Part shown: positions 59,715 through 64,000 of the stretch, piece after piece
Numbering within the stretch: position 1 is the first letter of the stretch
Layout: every line of letters begins with the position of its first letter
Source: Fluviicola taffensis DSM 16823
Lineage (GTDB): Bacteria; Bacteroidota; Bacteroidia; Flavobacteriales_D; Crocinitomicaceae
DNA: 64,000 nucleotides
Assembly (NCBI RefSeq): GCF_000194605.1
Contig: NC_015321.1
Coordinates: 4,340,001-4,404,000 of the forward strand
Reading direction: 5' to 3'
The notes under the pieces: model-generated
The model's database searches: none
Told to the model about the DNA's origin: nothing
What the model saw: only the letters and a program-made list of their open reading frames with translations
Made by a program: the position numbers and the translations under genes

Positions 59715-62198
59715 ATGAAACATTTATTTCTCATTCTAACATTTTCACTCGGACAGTACATAATCGCTCAGACATCTCCAGAACTCAATTCTGCAGAAAT
59801 TTTGTTGGGAATGAAAAAACTAAACACTGTTGGTTCTGTATTATACGTTGCTGCACATCCAGATGATGAAAACACGCGTTTGTTGGGTTATTTGGCCAAA
59901 GAAAAAAACTTCAGAACAGGTTATTTGTCGTTGACCCGCGGTGATGGTGGACAAAACCTCATTGGAAAAGAACAAGGTGAAGCTTTGGGTTTGATTCGGA
60001 CACAGGAATTACTAGCAGCGCGCAGAACTGATGGTGCAGAACAATTTTTTACACGTGCAAACGACTTTGGATTTTCTAAAAATCCCGAAGAAACATTTAC
60101 CATTTGGAACAGAGACAGTATTCTCGCAGATGTCGTATTGACCATTCGCCGATTCAAACCAGATGTTATTATTTGTCGTTTCCCAACAACTGGAGAAGGC
60201 GGTCATGGACATCACACAGCTTCAGCAATCTTGGCCATGGAAGCATTTGACTTAGCTGCAGATCCTACTAAATTTCCAGAACAATTGAAAGAAGTCGAAG
60301 TTTGGCAGGCAAAACGCATTTTTTGGAACACATTTAATTTTGGAGGAAATAATACTACTTCAGAAGACCAATTAAAATTAGATGTTGGAAGTTACAATCC
60401 TTTATTGGGATTAAATTACGGCGAAGTTGCCGCAAATAGCCGTTCGATGCACAAAAGCCAAGGTTTTGGTTCGGCAAAACAACGTGGAGAGAACATCGAA
60501 TACTTTAAACTACTGAAAGGTGAATCTGCTGGAAAAGATCTTTTTGAAGGAGTGAACAGTTCGTGGAAACGCATTGCGACAACAGCAAATTTAGGAGATT
60601 TAATCAATGAAAGTATTTCGACTTTCGATCCGCAACATCCAGAAAAATCAGTATCTAAGTTGGACAATATTTATACGCTATTGCAAAAATTAGATGAGAA
60701 AGATCCCAATACGCGTTATTGGAAAAAAATCAAATTGGCAGCTTGTCAAGAATTGATTATGCAATGTGCAGGATTATGGATGGAAGCTTATGCTTCGGAA
60801 TACAGCTCAGTACCTGGAAATGAGATTAACATCTCTGCTCAAATCATTGCACGCAACCCAAGCAATGTGACATTGAAATCCATTTCGTTTATTGGACAAA
60901 CTGACAAAAAATTAGATCTTCAATTGACTAACAATAAATTGGAAACGATAGATCAAAAAGAAGTTTTGACTAAATCAACTCCTTATTCTGCTCCTTATTG
61001 GTTGGTAGATCCGCATACCGTTGGAATGTACACCGTCAACAATCCTTCATTGATAGGAGTTCCTGAAAATCAAGCGGCGAAAAGCGTTATCTACCACTTA
61101 AACATAGATGGAATTGATTTCAATGTAGAGCGTGGATTGGTTTTCAAAGCAACAGATCCAGTAAAAGGAGAAGTGTATCGTCCATTTGAAATCTTACCTC
61201 CTGCAACTATCACTATTTCAGATCAGGTTTTTGTATTCAATGCAATTACTCCCAAAGAAGTTTCTTTCGTTGTGAAGGCAAATGCGGCAAACATCAAAGG
61301 AACCGTGAAAGTAAATGTTCCTGCTGGCTGGAAAATTACGATTGCAAATCCACTGATCAACTTGGTTAAAAAAGGTGATGAACAGATTGTGAAAGCAATT
61401 CTAACTCCAGATAAAACTGGAAAAGACGGACAATTACAAGCTTCTGTATCTATTGATGGAACTGATTACGCCAAAAGTATCACACGTATTGAATATGATC
61501 ACATTCCTTATCAATTCATTTTGAGTGATGCTACAGCTAAAATTGTGTTTCTAGATTTGAAGAAAACAGGAAATAAAATTGGATATATTCCAGGAGCTGG
61601 AGACAATGTTCCTGCTTGTTTGACACAAATTGGATACGATGTCACCTTACTGACAGATGAATTATTAGCGAAAGAAGATTTAAGTATTTATTCAAGTATT
61701 GTAACAGGAGTTCGTGCTTACAACACCAATGATCGCATGCCAATTTACTTCGATAAATTAATGGCTTATGTACATCAAGGTGGAAATTTAATTGTGCAGT
61801 ACAATACCAATAACCGCATTGCACCGATGGAAACGAAGATTGGACCTTATCCTTTTACAATCTCAAGAGACCGCGTTACGGATGACAACGCTACTGTCGA
61901 ATTCACCAATCCGAAACATCCTGTTTTGAATACACCGAACGTAATCACCCAAAAAGATTTTGAAGGCTGGGTTCAAGAACGAGGAATTTATTTCGCAACA
62001 GAACTGGATTCTCATTATGAAACTGTATTCTCGATGAACGATCCGAATGAGAAGCCAAGCAAGGGAAGTTTAATTATTGCGAAGCATGGCAAAGGAAACT
62101 TCGTTTATACAGGATTGGTCTTTTTCCGCGAATTACCTGCTGGAATTCCGGGAGCTTATCGTTTATTTGTGAATTTGTTGAGTTTGCCTAAAAATTAA
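59715..62198 (+). CDS. Exported PIG-L/LmbE-family deacetylase, multidomain
   Basis: From the ATG at 59715 the product has 827 residues: a signal peptide (MKHLFLILTFSLGQYIIAQ), a PIG-L deacetylase domain (about 30-270) with zinc motif AAHPDDE (His48, Asp51) and a GHGHHTAS motif (His163-His166), an NEW3-like beta domain (about 500-600, VPAGWKITIANP), and a ThuA/GATase-like C-terminal part (about 610-827; AYVHQGGNLIVQYNTNNR). The domain set suggests a secreted or periplasmic sugar or N-acyl deacetylase. An in-frame TTG at 59682 is less likely as start. It is followed by a microprotein and a symporter on the same strand. Confidence 0.85.
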   Translation: MKHLFLILTFSLGQYIIAQTSPELNSAEILLGMKKLNTVGSVLYVAAHPDDENTRLLGYLAKEKNFRTGYLSLTRGDGGQNLIGKEQGEALGLIRTQELLAARRTDGAEQFFTRANDFGFSKNPEETFTIWNRDSILADVVLTIRRFKPDVIICRFPTTGEGGHGHHTASAILAMEAFDLAADPTKFPEQLKEVEVWQAKRIFWNTFNFGGNNTTSEDQLKLDVGSYNPLLGLNYGEVAANSRSMHKSQGFGSAKQRGENIEYFKLLKGESAGKDLFEGVNSSWKRIATTANLGDLINESISTFDPQHPEKSVSKLDNIYTLLQKLDEKDPNTRYWKKIKLAACQELIMQCAGLWMEAYASEYSSVPGNEINISAQIIARNPSNVTLKSISFIGQTDKKLDLQLTNNKLETIDQKEVLTKSTPYSAPYWLVDPHTVGMYTVNNPSLIGVPENQAAKSVIYHLNIDGIDFNVERGLVFKATDPVKGEVYRPFEILPPATITISDQVFVFNAITPKEVSFVVKANAANIKGTVKVNVPAGWKITIANPLINLVKKGDEQIVKAILTPDKTGKDGQLQASVSIDGTDYAKSITRIEYDHIPYQFILSDATAKIVFLDLKKTGNKIGYIPGAGDNVPACLTQIGYDVTLLTDELLAKEDLSIYSSIVTGVRAYNTNDRMPIYFDKLMAYVHQGGNLIVQYNTNNRIAPMETKIGPYPFTISRDRVTDDNATVEFTNPKHPVLNTPNVITQKDFEGWVQERGIYFATELDSHYETVFSMNDPNEKPSKGSLIIAKHGKGNFVYTGLVFFRELPAGIPGAYRLFVNLLSLPKN

Positions 62199-62204
62199 TA
62201 GTCG

Positions 62205-62327
62205 TTTTGCTTTCAGTTCGAATCCCGCAGATGTCAGTTCGAGTGTCCGACTTTTCAGTCGGATGTATCGAGAAAAGCACCCGAGACTCGAACTAACACA
62301 GCAGCATGTATCGAGAACAAAGCAAAA
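62205..62327. repeat. Nested palindrome between deacetylase and microprotein
   Basis: Three nested perfect inverted pairs share one centre: TTTTGCTTT (62205-62213) with AAAGCAAAA (62319-62327), AGTTCGAGT (62236-62244) with ACTCGAACT (62286-62294), and TCCGAC (62246-62251) with GTCGGA (62258-62263). ATGTATCGAGAA occurs twice in the right half as a direct repeat. Non-coding; probably a dispersed intergenic element that folds in DNA or mRNA. Confidence 0.75.
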
Positions 62328-62342
62328 CTTTAAAATAAAGTA

Positions 62343-62450
62343 ATGGAAGAACAAGACAATAAAAACTGGAACTGGGCTTATGCTGGAGTCATTGGAGCTT
62401 TAGTTGCGCTACTAGTATTCTTTTACTTTTTCACACAGTATTTCTCATGA
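62343..62450 (+). CDS. 35-residue membrane microprotein
   Basis: The frame encodes MEEQDNKNWNWAYAGVIGAL followed by VALLVFFYFFTQYFS, with an acidic tip, an Asn/Trp-rich border and one membrane helix (about 13-31). Its TGA overlaps the ATG of the symporter gene (ATGA at 62447-62450), a classic sign of translational coupling. The size and placement suggest a small accessory subunit or a regulator of the symporter. I recognise no family name. Confidence 0.7.
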   Translation: MEEQDNKNWNWAYAGVIGALVALLVFFYFFTQYFS

Positions 62451-64000
62451 GTATCATTGATTGGATTGTTCTCAGTATTACTTTACTGGCTGTAATTGGT
62501 TACGGCTTGTATAAAAGCAAGAGCGAAAAAACCTTAGATGGGTATTTCAAAAGCAGCAATTCGATGAGCTGGATTTTGATTTTACTTTCCATTATGGGAA
62601 CGCAAGCAAGCGCCATTACTTTTCTTTCAGCTCCTGGTCAGGCATACACCGATGGAATGCGCTTTGTTCAATACTATTTCGGATTGCCTTTGGCTATGGT
62701 TGTTTTATGTGTCACTTTCATTCCAATTTATCACAAACTAAAAGTATTTACTGCTTACGAATACTTAGAGCAGCGTTTTGATTTAAAAACACGATCTCTA
62801 GCCTCTATTTTATTCTTAGTTCAACGTGCACTTTCTACTGGAATTAGCATTTATGCTCCTTCCATCATCTTAGCGTCACTACTTGGTTGGAACATTTATT
62901 ACACCAATTTAGTAATGGGTGGATTTCTAATCATTTACACCGTAACTGGGGGAACAAAAGCAGTAACTTATACACAAATGCAGCAATTGATTGTGGTATT
63001 TGTAGGAATGTTTTTGGCAGGATACATGGTGGTTCACATGCTTCCAAAAGATGTTAGTTTCACAGATGCTTTACACGTTGCAGGTAAAATGGGGAAACTC
63101 AATGTGATAGAAACCAAAATCGACGTAACGGATTCTGCCTGGTGGAAAGACAAATACAATATTTGGAGCGGAGTAATCGGTGGTTTTTTCTTAGCTCTCT
63201 CCTATTTCGGAACAGATCAATCTCAAGTGGGACGCTACTTAACAGCGAAAAACACCAAAGAAAGTCGAACTGGATTATTGATGAACGGATTAGTCAAAGT
63301 CCCTATGCAATTTTTGATTTTACTGGTAGGAAGTTTAGTTTTCGTGTTCTACATGTTCTTCCAATCTCCTATTTTCTTCAATCAGAAAGAAGTCGATAAA
63401 GTACTCACTTCAGAATACCGAGAAGAGTTTCAAGGTTTACAAGCTCAAAACGATTCTCTGAATCTCATTCGAAAAGCACAGACTACAAAATTAGCAACTG
63501 CTTTACATGCTGAAGACGAATCTCAAATCAAAACCTTACAATCTCAATTACTCCAAATCGAAGCCGAAACAAAAGTAGTTCGTGAAGATGCTTTGGCTGT
63601 GATGAAAAAAGCAGATAGTACGGCAGATACAAATGATACCAATTACATTTTCTTGTATTTCGTGGTAGAAAATCTCCCAAAAGGATTAATTGGTTTGCTC
63701 ATAGCAATGATTTTCTTAGCCGCTTGGGGAAGCATTGCTGCGGCCTTGAATTCCTTGGCTTCTACAACTGTTATTGACCTATACAAACGCATGTGGGTGA
63801 AAGACAAACCCGAATTGCATTATTACAAAGCGTCCAAATGGTTTACTTTCGGCTGGGGAATTTTCGCCATTGCAACTGCTATGTTTGCAAGTAAACTTGG
63901 AAGTTTGATAGAAGCAGTAAACGTATTGGGATCTTTATTCTACGGAACTATTTTGGGAATTTTCCTAGTTGCATTTTACCTCAAACGCATTGGTGGGAAA
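62447..64000 (+). CDS. Sodium:solute symporter, SSS family (3' end outside window)
   Basis: The visible 518 residues show the sodium:solute symporter (SSF) fold: DWIVLSITLLAVIGYGLYKSKSEKTLDGYFKSSNSM at the start, SIMGTQASAITFLSAPGQAYTDG (about 49-71), TGGTKAVTYTQMQQLIVVFVGMFLAGY (about 165-192) and GFFLALSYFGTDQSQVGRYLTAKN (about 245-268). Between about residues 312 and 398 there is an inserted, highly charged, coiled-coil-like stretch (EYREEFQGLQAQNDSLNLI and on) that most SSS proteins lack. The substrate may be a sugar or amino sugar given the deacetylase upstream, which is inference. The frame is open at the window end. Confidence 0.88.
   Translation, partial: MSIIDWIVLSITLLAVIGYGLYKSKSEKTLDGYFKSSNSMSWILILLSIMGTQASAITFLSAPGQAYTDGMRFVQYYFGLPLAMVVLCVTFIPIYHKLKVFTAYEYLEQRFDLKTRSLASILFLVQRALSTGISIYAPSIILASLLGWNIYYTNLVMGGFLIIYTVTGGTKAVTYTQMQQLIVVFVGMFLAGYMVVHMLPKDVSFTDALHVAGKMGKLNVIETKIDVTDSAWWKDKYNIWSGVIGGFFLALSYFGTDQSQVGRYLTAKNTKESRTGLLMNGLVKVPMQFLILLVGSLVFVFYMFFQSPIFFNQKEVDKVLTSEYREEFQGLQAQNDSLNLIRKAQTTKLATALHAEDESQIKTLQSQLLQIEAETKVVREDALAVMKKADSTADTNDTNYIFLYFVVENLPKGLIGLLIAMIFLAAWGSIAAALNSLASTTVIDLYKRMWVKDKPELHYYKASKWFTFGWGIFAIATAMFASKLGSLIEAVNVLGSLFYGTILGIFLVAFYLKRIGGK

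Noticed and set aside
62216-62300. tRNA-like GTTCGAATCCC and GTTCGAG stretches
   Set aside because: They look like T-loops, but no acceptor or anticodon arms fit; they belong to the nested palindrome.

Overview
The window is AT-rich chromosomal DNA from a member of the Bacteroidota, most likely a flavobacterium-like species (order Flavobacteriales; a Fluviicola/Crocinitomicaceae-type genome is my inference). The reasons are two large secreted proteins with C-terminal type IX secretion (T9SS) sorting domains (start 'PNP'), many promoters of the Bacteroidota type (TAnnTTTG, sometimes with an upstream TTTG/TTG), a CusA-type pump fused to its outer-membrane channel, a carbamoyl-phosphate synthase large chain without the C-terminal regulatory domain, and families such as DUF4199, DUF4834 and DUF427. 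I found no rRNA, tRNA, CRISPR array, prophage or canonical insertion sequence.

Layout. 1-6 kb: a truncated gene made of 60-bp repeats, a leucine-rich-repeat protein, a flavin-dependent oxidoreductase, a highly folded intergenic element, and a MORN/YwqK-repeat exported protein. 6-8.3 kb: four small unrecognised genes (possibly immunity-like) with a 9-bp tandem array. 8.3-13.1 kb: DUF4199 membrane protein plus LuxR regulator, a methyltransferase, a SugE-type SMR exporter, a Crp/Fnr regulator, two small membrane proteins (one PepSY-like) and a thioredoxin-reductase-like flavoprotein. 13.1-15.7 kb: secreted or membrane hypotheticals. 16-19.1 kb: DUF4834 gene and carB with a good promoter. 19.3-20.5 kb: a GxxExxY gene held between two arms of a CGCAAAG palindrome, with gene-less copies of a related palindrome nearby. 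20.5-26.1 kb: envelope proteins (a HExxH metallopeptidase, a degenerate PBP-like lipoprotein, a double retropepsin, a MauE-thioredoxin fusion). 26.2-29.1 kb: egtD-egtB (ergothioneine) with two DUF427 paralogues. 29.2-37.3 kb: SpoIIE-type phosphatase, pirin, GNAT, PhnA-like protein, a T9SS GEVED protein, a lipoprotein, an acyl-CoA thioesterase, a CWC zinc protein.

37.7-46.1 kb: a heavy-metal efflux operon (small exported protein, CusA-CusC fusion, CusB) directly followed by a T9SS adhesin-like gene. 46.2-48.9 kb: an ArsR-led operon of SRPBCC, VOC and DoxX proteins. 50.7-56.8 kb: a second, drug-type RND operon (small protein, adaptor, pump, outer-membrane channel). 56.9-59.3 kb: a run of small genes. 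59.7-64 kb: a PIG-L deacetylase, a 35-residue membrane microprotein and a sodium:solute symporter that runs off the window.

The strongest leads are the GxxExxY-in-palindrome cassette at 19.3-19.8 kb, the deacetylase/microprotein/symporter unit at the right end, and the matching promoter-on-start-codon arrangement of the two small genes that open the two efflux operons.
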